DNA from: Sphingopyxis sp. GW247-27LB
GTDB taxonomy: Bacteria > Pseudomonadota > Alphaproteobacteria > Sphingomonadales > Sphingomonadaceae
NCBI RefSeq assembly: GCF_002277025.1
Contig: NZ_NIWD01000002.1
Location: 342,241 to 406,240 of the forward strand
DNA: 64,000 bases
Direction: 5' to 3'
The notes under the pieces were generated by a model, which saw only the letters and a list, made by a program, of their open reading frames with translations, was not told the origin of the DNA and searched no databases. Positions 8,990-17,923 of this stretch are shown in pieces. Each line of letters starts with the position of its first letter. Positions within the stretch are counted from its first letter, which is position 1. Made by a program: the position numbers and the translations under genes.

Positions 8990-9703
8990 ATGAAAGGTCA
9001 GCTGGCATTTGCGGTCGCGATGCTGTTCGCAGCGCCTGTCGGCGCGCAAACGGCGCCGGCCAAGGCGACCGCCGCGCCGCCGTCTGCGACCAAGCCTTGC
9101 GATCCGGTGGCTCCGGAGATCGGGGCAAACGGAGATCCCATCTACACCGGCTGCCAGATCAGAACTCTCGGTGGAACTCTGCCGAAGCTGGCGTCGGCAC
9201 CTGAGGAGCCCGATTTGACGAGCCTCTATCAACGGGGGATTCAGGGGGGGATAATTTTCGATATCGTGATCGGGAAGGATGGCCGCGCTCACAATGTGAC
9301 TGTGAAGGTCTCTTCACGGTCGCCGGAGCTCGATGCGATCGGCCTGGATATCGTGAATCGCAGCGTCTTTTCGCCAGCCACCGACCGCGACGGGAAGCCG
9401 ATAGATGTCAAAGCCGTCTATCCGACCTATTTTTGGAAGGACAGCATCGGCAAGGATGAATTCACGAACAAGAGATGCGACCAATTTCTGATTGATACAG
9501 CCTGGCACCAGAATAATTTCCCGGAAGAAAAACCCGAACAATACCGGGGCTGGCTGTTGATCACGGGCCTGCTTTTTGCGAATTCCGTCCAGACAGGAAA
9601 GCTCAAGAAAAATCTCGACCTTCCGACATATTCGCAAGTGGTGGAAACCTGCAAAAGCAATCCCGGTGAACCGTTCATCGCGGCGGTTCTCGGCAAGCCG
9701 TAG
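8990..9703 (+). CDS. Secreted TonB C-terminal domain protein
   Basis: A 237-residue protein with a signal peptide (about 1-20, ending GAQ) and a Pro/Ala/Thr-rich linker. A TonB_C-like fold is suggested by GGIIFDIVIGKDGRAHNVTV near residue 85 and the paired SVFSPATDRDGKPIDVKAVYP segment near 125. There is no N-terminal transmembrane anchor of the usual TonB kind, so it is more likely a periplasmic protein using this fold for binding. The start at 8990 is chosen because GGGGCGGGG precedes it and the signal peptide begins there; the ATG at 8972 adds six residues. Its GC content is lower than that of its neighbours. The C-terminal 90 residues match nothing I recognise. Confidence 0.65.
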   Translation: MKGQLAFAVAMLFAAPVGAQTAPAKATAAPPSATKPCDPVAPEIGANGDPIYTGCQIRTLGGTLPKLASAPEEPDLTSLYQRGIQGGIIFDIVIGKDGRAHNVTVKVSSRSPELDAIGLDIVNRSVFSPATDRDGKPIDVKAVYPTYFWKDSIGKDEFTNKRCDQFLIDTAWHQNNFPEEKPEQYRGWLLITGLLFANSVQTGKLKKNLDLPTYSQVVETCKSNPGEPFIAAVLGKP

Positions 9704-9813
9704 GAAGGCCCCCTCTTGCGCCATGCGCTAAACCCACCAGCCAAGTGTAAAATTAACCGACAGTTGACGCCTCGCGATTAGGATCGGGCGCCGGAAAGGG
9801 CGCGCCAGTCTTC

Positions 9814-11202
9814 ATGTTCAGGTTGTTCAAACATTATGTGCCGCACGCGGTCGTCTGGCTCGCGCTGTTCGAGTTCGCCGCGCTGCTCGTGTCGGCGGAG
9901 GCGGCGTGGCATCTCTATGCGCATCAGGCGGGGTTCGATGCCGGGCCGCTCGCGGGGCGCTGGTTGCCGGTCGTCACCTTCGCGCTTTCCAACTCGCTCG
10001 CGATGATGGCGGTCGGCATGTACGGGACCGAGGCGCTGCGCGCGATGGGGTTCGCGACCGCGCGGCTGCTCGCGGCGATCTCGCTCGGCGTCATCTTCCT
10101 GTCGGTCGTCGGCTTCCTGCTGCCTGATGCGACCCTGTGGCGCGCGAACAGCCTCTATGCGATGGCGCTCGCGATCGCGGCGCTGCTGCTGATCCGGCTC
10201 GCGCTGACGCAGAGCGCGGGGGCCGATGCCTTTCGCCGCCGTATCCTCGTGCTCGGCGCCGGGCCGCGCGCGGCGCGGCTCGCGGCGCTCGCCGAGGCGC
10301 CGGGGAGCGGGCTCGGCATCGTCGGTTTCGTTGCGATGACCAAGGCGGAGCACGCCGTGTCGGGCGCGGTTCCGCGCGCGTCGGTACCAAGCCTCGCCGA
10401 CCATGCCGTCGCGCTGGGCGCGGGCGAGGTGGTGCTGGCGATGGAGGAACGGCGCGGCGCGCTGCCGCTCGCCGACCTGCTGCGCGTCAAGACCACCGGG
10501 GTGCATGTCAACGAGATGGCGAGCTTCCTCGAGCGCGAGACGGGGCGCGTCGACCTTGCGACCACCAACCCTAGCTTCCTGATCTTTTCGGACGGCTTTT
10601 CGGCCGGACAGCGGATCGCGAAGGTCAGCAAGCGCCTGTTCGACATCGCCGCGAGCCTGGCGGTGCTGGTGATCGGGCTGCCGCTGATCCTGATCGCGGG
10701 GATCGCGGTGAAGCTCGACAGCAAGGGGCCCATTTTCTATCGCCAGCCGCGCGTCGGGCTGTTCGGCGAGCCCTATAATATCGTCAAGATCCGCTCGATG
10801 CGGACCGATGCCGAGGCCGCGGGGAAAGCGGTGTGGGCGAGCGCCAACGATCCGCGGGTGACCCGCGTCGGGCACATCATCCGCAAGCTCAGGATCGACG
10901 AGCTGCCGCAGACCTGGTGCGTGCTGAAGGGCGAAATGAGCTTCGTCGGGCCGCGCCCAGAGCGGCCGAGCTTCGTCGAGGAACTGACGCGCGAACTGCC
11001 CTATTATGCCGAGCGGCACATGGTGAAGCCGGGGCTGACCGGTTGGGCGCAGATCAACTATCCCTATGGCGCGTCGGTCGAGGATGCGCGGGTCAAGCTC
11101 GAATATGATCTCTATTATGCGAAGAATTATTCGCCCTTCCTCGACCTGTTGATCCTGCTCCAGACCGTGCGCGTGGTGCTGTGGCCGGAGGGAGCGCGCT
11201 GA
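9814..11202 (+). CDS. PEP-CTERM system sugar transferase
   Basis: A 462-residue polyprenyl glycosylphosphotransferase of the bacterial sugar transferase family, matching the TIGR03013-type enzyme of PEP-CTERM/exosortase loci. Four N-terminal helices (to about residue 135) and a CoA-binding-like domain (about 140-260) precede the catalytic part. That part has KRLFDIAAS near 272, the [10 protein letters not shown] segment near 308, [10 protein letters not shown] near 352, and [11 protein letters not shown] and [15 protein letters not shown] near 390-420. It transfers a sugar phosphate onto undecaprenyl phosphate to begin a polysaccharide repeat at the inner membrane. The prsK gene follows within three bases, so the four genes from here to prsT form one operon. 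Confidence 0.92.
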   Translation: MFRLFKHYVPHAVVWLALFEFAALLVSAEAAWHLYAHQAGFDAGPLAGRWLPVVTFALSNSLAMMAVGMYGTEALRAMGFATARLLAAISLGVIFLSVVGFLLPDATLWRANSLYAMALAIAALLLIRLALTQSAGADAFRRRILVLGAGPRAARLAALAEAPGSGLGIVGFVAMTKAEHAVSGAVPRASVPSLADHAVALGAGEVVLAMEERRGALPLADLLRVKTTGVHVNEMASFLERETGRVDLATTNPSFLIFSDGFSAGQRIAKVSKRLFDIAASLAVLVIGLPLILIAGIAVKLDSKGPIFYRQPRVGLFGEPYNIVKIRSMRTDAEAAGKAVWASANDPRVTRVGHIIRKLRIDELPQTWCVLKGEMSFVGPRPERPSFVEELTRELPYYAERHMVKPGLTGWAQINYPYGASVEDARVKLEYDLYYAKNYSPFLDLLILLQTVRVVLWPEGAR

Positions 11203-11204
11203 CC

Positions 11205-13316
11205 GTGCCGGCGCTCGCCGCCCTGTCGGAGCTGCTCGCGATACTTGCGCTGGTCGGGTTCGCCGGCGTGACGCTGTGGCTGCTCAGCCGGCCGCGCGGG
11301 CGGATGCGGGCGCTGATGCCGGCGCCCGCATGGCTGGTCGCGGCGGCGGGGGCAACGGCGATCTGGTGCCTGCTCGTCCATGCGTTCGGGCCGGGATCGG
11401 CGCAGGCGCTCGCCGGGCGGGCGCTGCGCAGCATCGGATGGCTCGGCTGGCTCGGCGCGACCTTCTGGAGCGCGCAGGCGCCGATGTCGCGGCCGCTGCG
11501 GCTGATCCTGCGCCTGCTCGTCACCTTCTGCGCCGTCGCGCTCATCGCGGCGGGCGGGAGCCTCCTGCGCGACGGCCTGCTGTCGGTCGAATGGATGGCG
11601 CCGAGCCTCGCGATCGTCGCGATGATCACGGCGTCGGGCGGGTTGCTGCTCGTCGACAGCGGGGTACGCCACGGCAGCGCGGGCTTGCGGATGCCGGTGC
11701 TCGCGGTCGCGGGCGGCTTCGCGATGCTGTGGGCTTATGAGCTCAACGTTCAGCTGATCGGCGCGCTGACCGGCGCGCCGGCGACGACGCTGATCCTGCT
11801 GCTGCCCGCGGTGGCGCTCCTGATCCTGCCGACCTTCATCGTCGCCGCGATGGATGTCGGGCGCGAGCGGATGCGGTTGTCGCGAACCGCGGCGACACGC
11901 ACGATCCTTCTGCTCGGCGCCGCCGCCTATCTGATGCTGATCGGGCTGACCGGCGCGGTCGCGCGGCTGGTCGGCGGCGATTATGGCGAACTGGCGCAGG
12001 GCATCTTCCTGCTCGTCGCGCTCGGCGCGGGCGGGCTGCTCTTCGTCTCGGGCCGCGTGCGGGCGTGGCTCGCGGTGATGATCTCGAAGCATTTCTTCGA
12101 ACATCGCTACGACTATCGCGCCGAATGGATGCGCTTCACCGCGACGCTGGGCCAGGCGGAGGACGGCGAAGGCGGCACGAACCTCCACCGCCGCGTCGCC
12201 AAGGCGCTCGCCGAACTGACCGGCAGCCCCGGCGCGCTGCTGATGCTGCCCGACGCGCAGGGGAATTTCCGCGTCGCCGACCAGTGGCATTGGCCGGGCG
12301 GGGTAGACGAGGCGGCCGAGCTGCCGCTGCGCTGCGCCTTCGTGCTGCAGGAGACGCAGCATATCGTCGACCTCGACGCGGTGCGCCGCGGCGGCGCGGG
12401 GGCGGGCGACGACATGGCGATCCCCGGCTGGCTGGTCGCCGATGCGCGCGCCTGGGTCGTGGTGCCGGTACTGCATTTCGGGCGGATGATCGCGGCGGCG
12501 GTGCTGCACCGTCCGCCGGTCGCGCGCGCGCTCGATTGGGAGGATCTCGACGTGCTGCGCATCGCGGGGCGGCAGGCGGCGAGCTATCTCGCCGAATCGC
12601 AGAGCCAGGCGGCGCTGTCGGAGGCGAAGCGCTTCGACGAGTTCAACCGCCGCTTCGCCTTCATCATGCACGATATCAAGAATCTCGCGAGCCAATTGTC
12701 GCTGCTCGCGCGCAATGCCGAGCGGCACGCGGACAAGCCCGAATTCCGCGCCGACATGGTCGAGACGCTGAAGCTGTCGGCGGGCCGGCTGACGGGGCTG
12801 CTCGCGCGCCTGTCGCCGCGCGAGCGCGGCCGCGCGGCGGAGGCGGCGCGAACCTTCGTCGAGCCCGTGCTCAGCGACGTCGCGGCGCAGTTGCGGCCGC
12901 GCGCGCCGCTCGTCGTCGGCTGCGAGACCGGGCTTGCCGCCTGGGCCGACGCGGCGTCGCTGCGCCAGATCGTCGAGCAGCTCGCGGCCAATGCGATCGA
13001 CGCGTCGCCCGAGGGCACGCCGGTGCAGCTGATCGCGGCACGCGAGGCGGGGCGGGTGCGGATCGACATTCTCGACCAGGGCGTCGGGATGAGCCGCGCC
13101 TTCATCCAGGGCGAATTGTTCAAGCCTTTCGTGTCGACCAAGGAGGCGGGCTTCGGGCTCGGTGCCTTCGAGGCGCTGCAGCTCGCGCAGGCGATGGGCG
13201 GGACGATCGACGTGGCGAGCGAGCCGGGGAAGGGGAGCTGCTTCACTCTGTGGCTGCCGGCGGCGGGTGAGGATGGCGCGAGCGCCGCCGGGAATGAATG
13301 GGTGAAGGTGGGATGA
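11205..13316 (+). CDS. prsK: PEP-CTERM system histidine kinase PrsK
   Basis: A 703-residue membrane sensor kinase. About ten N-terminal helices (to around residue 290) form a sensor region. A GAF-like domain (about 310-465) follows, then the H-box FIMHDIKN with phospho-acceptor His near 489, and an ATPase domain with N (LAANAIDASPEG), G1 (DQGVGMS), F (KPFVSTK) and G2 (GFGLGAF) boxes. This architecture is that of PrsK, the kinase of XrtA/PEP-CTERM polysaccharide loci, which partners PrsR. The GTG at 11205 follows the transferase stop by two bases, with GGAGGG twelve bases upstream; an in-frame GTG at 11181 would overlap the transferase. Its end overlaps prsR. Confidence 0.9.
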   Translation: MPALAALSELLAILALVGFAGVTLWLLSRPRGRMRALMPAPAWLVAAAGATAIWCLLVHAFGPGSAQALAGRALRSIGWLGWLGATFWSAQAPMSRPLRLILRLLVTFCAVALIAAGGSLLRDGLLSVEWMAPSLAIVAMITASGGLLLVDSGVRHGSAGLRMPVLAVAGGFAMLWAYELNVQLIGALTGAPATTLILLLPAVALLILPTFIVAAMDVGRERMRLSRTAATRTILLLGAAAYLMLIGLTGAVARLVGGDYGELAQGIFLLVALGAGGLLFVSGRVRAWLAVMISKHFFEHRYDYRAEWMRFTATLGQAEDGEGGTNLHRRVAKALAELTGSPGALLMLPDAQGNFRVADQWHWPGGVDEAAELPLRCAFVLQETQHIVDLDAVRRGGAGAGDDMAIPGWLVADARAWVVVPVLHFGRMIAAAVLHRPPVARALDWEDLDVLRIAGRQAASYLAESQSQAALSEAKRFDEFNRRFAFIMHDIKNLASQLSLLARNAERHADKPEFRADMVETLKLSAGRLTGLLARLSPRERGRAAEAARTFVEPVLSDVAAQLRPRAPLVVGCETGLAAWADAASLRQIVEQLAANAIDASPEGTPVQLIAAREAGRVRIDILDQGVGMSRAFIQGELFKPFVSTKEAGFGLGAFEALQLAQAMGGTIDVASEPGKGSCFTLWLPAAGEDGASAAGNEWVKVG

Positions 13317-14695
13317 TGACGAGCGACCGAACCGACGCGCGGCGCAAGCTGCTGGTGGTCGAGGACGACCCGGGGCTGCAGACGCAGCTCAAATGGGCCT
13401 ATGAGGATTATGAGGTGCTGATCGCGGGCGACCACGACCGCGCGATCGAGCTGCTGCGCGCCGAGGAGCCCGCGGTGGTGACGCTCGACCTCGGCCTGCC
13501 CCCCGATCCCGACGGCATCCGCGAGGGATTCCGCGTGCTGAGCGCGATCCTCGAGGCCAAGCCCGATACCAAGGTCATCGTCGTGTCGGGGCACGGCGAG
13601 CGCGCGAGCGCGCTGACCGCGATCGCGAACGGCGCCTGGGATTTCTACCAGAAGCCGATCGACATCGAGGAGCTGGGACTGATCGTCCGCCGCGCCTTCC
13701 ACGTTCGCGCGCTCGAGGTCGAGAATGCGCGGCTCGCCGAGGTGGGCGCCAGCGACAATCGCGTGCTCGGCGGGATGATCACCGGCGCGCCCGAGATGCT
13801 GAAGGTCGCGCGGACGATCGAGCGCGTTGCCAATCTCGACGTGTCGGTGATGCTGCTCGGCGCGAGCGGCACCGGCAAGGAACTGCTCGCGCGCGGACTG
13901 CACGAGGCGAGCGCGCGGCGCGACGGGGCGTTCGTCGCGATCAACTGCGCCGCGATTCCCGAAACCCTGCTCGAAAGCGAATTGTTCGGGCACGAGAAGG
14001 GGGCGTTCACCGGCGCGGTCAAGACGACCGAGGGCAAGATCGAGCTGGCGCACGGCGGCACCCTATTCCTCGACGAGGTCGGCGACATCCCGCTGCCGCT
14101 GCAGGTCAAGCTGCTGCGATTCCTTCAGGAGCGGACGATCGAGCGGATCGGCGGGCGCAAGGCGATCGCGGTCGACACGCGCATCGTTTGCGCGACGCAC
14201 CGCGATCTCGATGCGATGATCGCCGAGGGCAGCTTTCGCGACGACCTGTATTACCGGCTCGCCGAGATGGTGGTGAAGATTCCATCGCTTGCCGAGCGGC
14301 CGGGCGACGCGGTGCTGCTCGCGCGGCACTTCCTCCACCATTATGCGCCCGAGATGAATCCCGGGGTGCGCGGCTTCGCGCCCGACGCACTGCAGGCGAT
14401 CGACGCGGCGCGCTGGCCGGGCAACGTCCGCGAGCTCGAAAACCGGGTCAAGCGCGCGGTGATCATGGCCGACGGCAGACTGGTGACGAAGGACGACCTC
14501 GACCTGTCGGCGGCGGACGCGGGCGAAGAGGCCGACTGGCTCAACCTGCGCAGCGCGCGCGAAGCCGCCGACCGCGTCGCGATCCGCCGTGCGATGACGC
14601 AGAGCGAGGGCAATATCTCGGCCGCCGCCAAGCTGCTCGGGATCAGCCGGCCGACGCTCTACGACCTGCTCAAGCAATATCGGATGCAGGCCTGA
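13313..14695 (+). CDS. prsR: PEP-CTERM sigma-54 response regulator PrsR
   Basis: A 460-residue NtrC-family activator. The receiver domain (about 12-125) has D18/D19 and phospho-acceptor D59 (VTLDLG). The AAA+ domain has Walker A GASGTGKE, an intact sigma-54 contact loop GAFTGA, Walker [11 protein letters not shown] and the arginine-bearing [10 protein letters not shown] Fis-type helix-turn-helix ends the protein ([20 protein letters not shown]). PrsR controls PEP-CTERM genes from sigma-54 promoters in other bacteria. ATGATGA at the prsK stop offers starts at 13313 and 13316; an ATG at 13298 is also in frame. All catalytic motifs are intact, in contrast to the regulator at 34.8-36.3 kb. Confidence 0.92.
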   Translation: MMTSDRTDARRKLLVVEDDPGLQTQLKWAYEDYEVLIAGDHDRAIELLRAEEPAVVTLDLGLPPDPDGIREGFRVLSAILEAKPDTKVIVVSGHGERASALTAIANGAWDFYQKPIDIEELGLIVRRAFHVRALEVENARLAEVGASDNRVLGGMITGAPEMLKVARTIERVANLDVSVMLLGASGTGKELLARGLHEASARRDGAFVAINCAAIPETLLESELFGHEKGAFTGAVKTTEGKIELAHGGTLFLDEVGDIPLPLQVKLLRFLQERTIERIGGRKAIAVDTRIVCATHRDLDAMIAEGSFRDDLYYRLAEMVVKIPSLAERPGDAVLLARHFLHHYAPEMNPGVRGFAPDALQAIDAARWPGNVRELENRVKRAVIMADGRLVTKDDLDLSAADAGEEADWLNLRSAREAADRVAIRRAMTQSEGNISAAAKLLGISRPTLYDLLKQYRMQA

Positions 14696-16540
14696 ATGAC
14701 CCTGCGTCGCGTCTGGATGGGCACGCTGCTGATTGCGGCGGTGCTGGCCGGGTGCGACGGGCCGCGGCCGATGGGCGGGCGCCAGGCGCTCGAACAGCGG
14801 CGCGCCGAATTGCAGGATGCCATCGCGGACGATCCGCGCGCGATCGAAGCGCGGGTCGAGCTCGCGCGCATCGCCTTTCGCCTCGGCGACGGGGTGGCGG
14901 CCGAAGCCGCGGTGAAGGCGGCGCTCGCGGCGGGCGGGCGCGTGGAAGTGCTGCGTCCGCTCCTCGCGCGCGCCTATGCGCTGCAGGGCGACGGCGCGCG
15001 CGCGCTACAGACGCTCGGCGCGGGGCCGGTCGCGCCCGAGATGGAGGGCGAGGCGGCGTGGGTCGCGGGCACCGTCCATCTGGCGGACGGCGATCTTGGC
15101 GCGGCGCGCGAAGCGCTCGACCGCGCGGTGCGCGAACTGCCGCGCGACGCGGCGCTGTGGGTCGATGTCGCGCGCTTCCGCGACGCCAATGCCGATGCGC
15201 TGGGTGCGCGCGACGCGGTCGATTATGCGATCGAGCTCGATCCCGCGAACAGCGACGCGCTCGCGCTCAAGGCCAATCTGGTGCGCGTGCGCGAGGGGAT
15301 GACCGCGTCGCTTCCCTGGTACGACAAGGCGCTGGCGGCCAACCCCGACAATGCCGGGGCGCTGATCGATCAGGCCGCGACCTTTGGCGATCTCGGCCGC
15401 TATCACGACATGCTCGCGGCGCTGCGCCATGCCGCGATGATCGTTCCGGGCGATCCGCGCCTCTATTATCTGCAGGCGGTGCTCGCGGCGCGCGGCGACG
15501 ATTATCAGCTCGCGCGCAGTCTACTCCAGCGCACGCGCGGGCAGATGGACGAGGAGCCGGGCTTCATGCTGCTGAGCGCGGTGGTCGAGCTCGAGCTCGG
15601 CGGCGAGGCGGTGTCGGCGACCTGGGCCGACCGGCTGCTGACCGAACAGCCGCACAACGGAACCGCGCGGCGCATCCTCGCGGCGGCAAACTGGGCCGAC
15701 GGCGATGCCGATGGCGCGGCGGAGGCGCTGGCGCCGATCGTCGACCGCGACGATGCCGACAGCTGGTCGCTGCTGCTCGCGGCGCGTGTCGCCGCGGAGC
15801 GTGGCGATCGCCGCGCTTCGGCCGCCTATCAGGCGCGCGCGGCGGCGCTGACGCGCGGCGATGCGGCGCCCTTTGCGGTCGACGACCGCTACGGGCTGGT
15901 GTCGATGGCCGCCGATGCGGCGCCGCTCGATCCGGCGAAGGCGATTCCCGCCATCTCGGCGGACATCGCGAGCGGCCGGACGCAAAGCGCGATCGCGCGC
16001 GCGGCGAGGCTGCGCGACGCCAATCCGGGGGTCGCCGACGCGCATATCCTGCTCGGCGACGCGGCGCTGGCCGACGGGCGCTTCGACCTGGCGGTCGGCG
16101 CCTATCGCAAGGCGCGCGACCTCGACGCCGGCGAGCGCACGACGCTGCGGCTCGCCAACGCGCTCTATCGGGCCGGCGACCCCGCGGGGTCGGGCGCGGC
16201 GATCCTCGCGCTGCGCGACAGCCAGCCGTCGAGCGTCGCTGCCGACCGGCTCGCCGGGCACCTCGCGATGGATCTCGAGCATTGGAACCAGGCGATTGCG
16301 CATTTCGAGCGGGTGCGCCGGAGGGTCGGCAATCGCGACGTCGTGGTGCTGCGCGAACTCGCGCGCGCCTGGGCGGCGAAGGGGCAGCCGAAGCGCGCGC
16401 TGCCGCTGATCGCGCTCGCCTATCGGCTGCAGCCGCTGAACGCGGAGATCATGGGGATTTATGCCGACCTGCTCGAAGGGCAGGGTGACCGCCAAGCGGC
16501 GGCGGATCTGCGTGACAAGGCGGCGCAGATCGGGCGGTAG
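14696..16540 (+). CDS. prsT: PEP-CTERM system TPR lipoprotein PrsT
   Basis: A 614-residue lipoprotein with signal peptide and lipobox (LAGC, Cys about residue 19). The rest is almost entirely tetratricopeptide repeats, seen as repeated A-x-x-x-L/Y-x-x-A helices from about 45 to 605. PrsT-type proteins belong to exosortase/PEP-CTERM polysaccharide loci and may scaffold export or surface sorting; the exact role is unknown. The ATG follows the prsR stop directly, so it is the last gene of the operon. Downstream is a palindromic repeat and a convergent GntR gene. Neither an exosortase (XrtA) nor the usual chain-length and polymerase genes follow here, so the rest of the system must be elsewhere or absent. 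Confidence 0.87.
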   Translation: MTLRRVWMGTLLIAAVLAGCDGPRPMGGRQALEQRRAELQDAIADDPRAIEARVELARIAFRLGDGVAAEAAVKAALAAGGRVEVLRPLLARAYALQGDGARALQTLGAGPVAPEMEGEAAWVAGTVHLADGDLGAAREALDRAVRELPRDAALWVDVARFRDANADALGARDAVDYAIELDPANSDALALKANLVRVREGMTASLPWYDKALAANPDNAGALIDQAATFGDLGRYHDMLAALRHAAMIVPGDPRLYYLQAVLAARGDDYQLARSLLQRTRGQMDEEPGFMLLSAVVELELGGEAVSATWADRLLTEQPHNGTARRILAAANWADGDADGAAEALAPIVDRDDADSWSLLLAARVAAERGDRRASAAYQARAAALTRGDAAPFAVDDRYGLVSMAADAAPLDPAKAIPAISADIASGRTQSAIARAARLRDANPGVADAHILLGDAALADGRFDLAVGAYRKARDLDAGERTTLRLANALYRAGDPAGSGAAILALRDSQPSSVAADRLAGHLAMDLEHWNQAIAHFERVRRRVGNRDVVVLRELARAWAAKGQPKRALPLIALAYRLQPLNAEIMGIYADLLEGQGDRQAAADLRDKAAQIGR

Positions 16541-16590
16541 GTTGGGTGTGGTTGGGGGTAGCTCTGGGGTGGGGAGCTGCCACCCAACCT

Positions 16591-16694
16591 CGTCATGCTG
16601 AACTTGTTTCAGCATCCATGGCCCAATGTCACCCTTCTGCGCCGCGCCCAATTCAAGGGCAGGCCATGGACCCTGAAACAAGTTCAGGGTGACG
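16591..16694. repeat. Palindromic repeat between convergent genes
   Basis: Arms reading GTCATGCTGAACTTGTTTCA and TGAAACAAGTTCAGGGTGAC are near-perfect inverted copies, enclosing CCATGG words and a central loop. It lies between prsT and the convergent GntR gene and could fold as a two-way terminator. The layout matches other dispersed elements in this window (23.86 and 48.6 kb) that also begin with GTCAT and end with ATGAC or GTGAC. Confidence 0.75.
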
Positions 16695-16744
16695 AAGAAT
16701 GAAACGTCCCCTTCCGGTCGCGAACCGACCTAACAGCCGCCCGC

Positions 16745-17092
16745 CTAAGCCTCGGTCAGGCCGAGCAGCGTCCGCGCGTCGAGGCCGATGCGGCGCATCT
16801 GCTGGGCGACGGGGGGCCAGATGTTGGTCAGGAAATCCTCGCGCATCAGTTCGCGCAGCCGGTCGGTCGCGCCCGCCGCGACGAACATGCCGACCCCGCG
16901 CTTGACCGTGACCAGCCCCTCGTCCTGAAAGGTCTGATAGGCCTTGGCGACGGTGAGCGGGTTTGCGCCTTCCTCGGCGGCGAGCGAGCGTACCGACGGC
17001 AGCATGTCGCCGTCGCGATAGGTGCCGTCGAGGATGGCGTTGGCGATCACGTCGCGCAGGCGCTGGTACACGGGTTTGGTCTGATCGAGCAT
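16745..17092 (-). CDS. GntR-family regulator (short, YtrA type)
   Basis: A 115-residue DNA-binding protein. Residues 1-70 form the GntR winged helix (YQRLRDVIANAILDGTY near 9-25, then LPSVRSLAAEEGANPLTVAKAYQ near 32-54). The tail is only about 40 residues with no ligand domain, as in the YtrA subfamily, which usually controls ABC-type or membrane genes beside it. No such gene is adjacent, so the target is unclear. AAGGCGG lies six bases before the ATG. It is convergent with prsT across a palindromic repeat and shares orientation with the nitroreductase gene, 71 bases further upstream. Confidence 0.85.
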   Translation of the reverse strand: MLDQTKPVYQRLRDVIANAILDGTYRDGDMLPSVRSLAAEEGANPLTVAKAYQTFQDEGLVTVKRGVGMFVAAGATDRLRELMREDFLTNIWPPVAQQMRRIGLDARTLLGLTEA

Positions 17093-17163
17093 GCCGCCTT
17101 AATGCCATAAGACAGCAGCACAGTCAAATCGCGGTCATTGCTTCGCGAGGCGATGTCGCGAAA

Positions 17164-17745
17164 TTATATGTCCCACCCGCTCACCACATCGTCATATTCT
17201 GGCCGCGGCCGCTCCTTGAGTGGTTCGCCCGGCGTGCCGAAGAAGAAATAGCCGGCGATCCGGTCGCCCTCACCGACGCCAAAGGCGGCCACGACTTCGG
17301 GACTGTAGGCCGCCCAGCCGGTCAGCCAGCTGCCGACAAAGCCGTGCGCGTGCGCGGCGTGGAGCAGGTTCATGCCGACCGCGCCCGCCGACATCTGCTG
17401 TTCCCAGACCGGGATCTTCGCGCCGGGCACCGGCGTCGAGATCAGCACGAGCAGCGTCGGCGCCTGATGCGCGAACTGGTCGAGCGCCGACAGATCCATC
17501 CCCGCGGCGCCGGGATTCTCGGCGACCCACGCGCGCTTGAGCAGGCTGGCGAAGGTTTCGCGCTGGCCGTCGGCGATCATGACGATACGCCAGGGCGCGA
17601 GCTTGCCATGGTCGGGCGTGCGTAGCGCAAGGCCGATGATATCCTTGAGCTGCGCGGCGTCGGGACCGGGGGCGACCATGTCGCGCGCCTTGCCCGAGCG
17701 GCGGGTGGCGAGGTGCGAGCGGAGCGAGGAGGTGTCGTTGAACAT
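17164..17745 (-). CDS. Nitroreductase family protein
   Basis: A 193-residue FMN-dependent oxidoreductase related to E. coli YdjA. RRSGK near residue 15 contacts FMN phosphate; TPDHGKLAPWR near 43-53 and the G-W-T-G segment around GSWLTGWAA near 140 belong to the cofactor site. The family reduces nitro compounds or quinone-like substrates with NAD(P)H; the natural substrate is unknown. A start at 17754 (nine bases upstream) is equally possible, with AAAGAG four bases before it. It is divergent from the POT transporter gene, sharing a 178-base promoter region. Confidence 0.85.
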   Translation of the reverse strand: MFNDTSSLRSHLATRRSGKARDMVAPGPDAAQLKDIIGLALRTPDHGKLAPWRIVMIADGQRETFASLLKRAWVAENPGAAGMDLSALDQFAHQAPTLLVLISTPVPGAKIPVWEQQMSAGAVGMNLLHAAHAHGFVGSWLTGWAAYSPEVVAAFGVGEGDRIAGYFFFGTPGEPLKERPRPEYDDVVSGWDI

Positions 17746-17827
17746 GCGGCGCATGTGGCTCTTTTGCGAAGCCTTCGCAAGAGCGCGTTGGCCTCCCAAC
17801 CAGTTTCACGCGCAATTAGATTCTTCC

Positions 17828-17907
17828 ATTGCGCAATTTTCGCGCTAGGTTGGCCGGATATAGGCGGCGCACGGCCGCAAACGACATTCGGCGACACATT
17901 CGGCGAC
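17828..17907. promoter_or_regulatory. Divergent promoter region with short repeats
   Basis: Between the nitroreductase and POT genes there is a ten-base perfect palindrome, ATTGCGCAAT (17828-17837), and a twelve-base tandem direct repeat ACATTCGGCGAC (17884-17895 and 17896-17907) ending just before the ribosome site of the POT gene. Both are plausible regulator sites; no known regulator is assigned. Confidence 0.35.
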
Positions 17908-17923
17908 AAGGGGACGCATTCGC

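Noticed and set aside
9753..9767. CtrA-like site TTAA-n7-TTGA before the PEP-CTERM sugar transferase
   Set aside because: Only one half matches the TTAA consensus and the spacing alone is weak evidence; no promoter could be placed around it.
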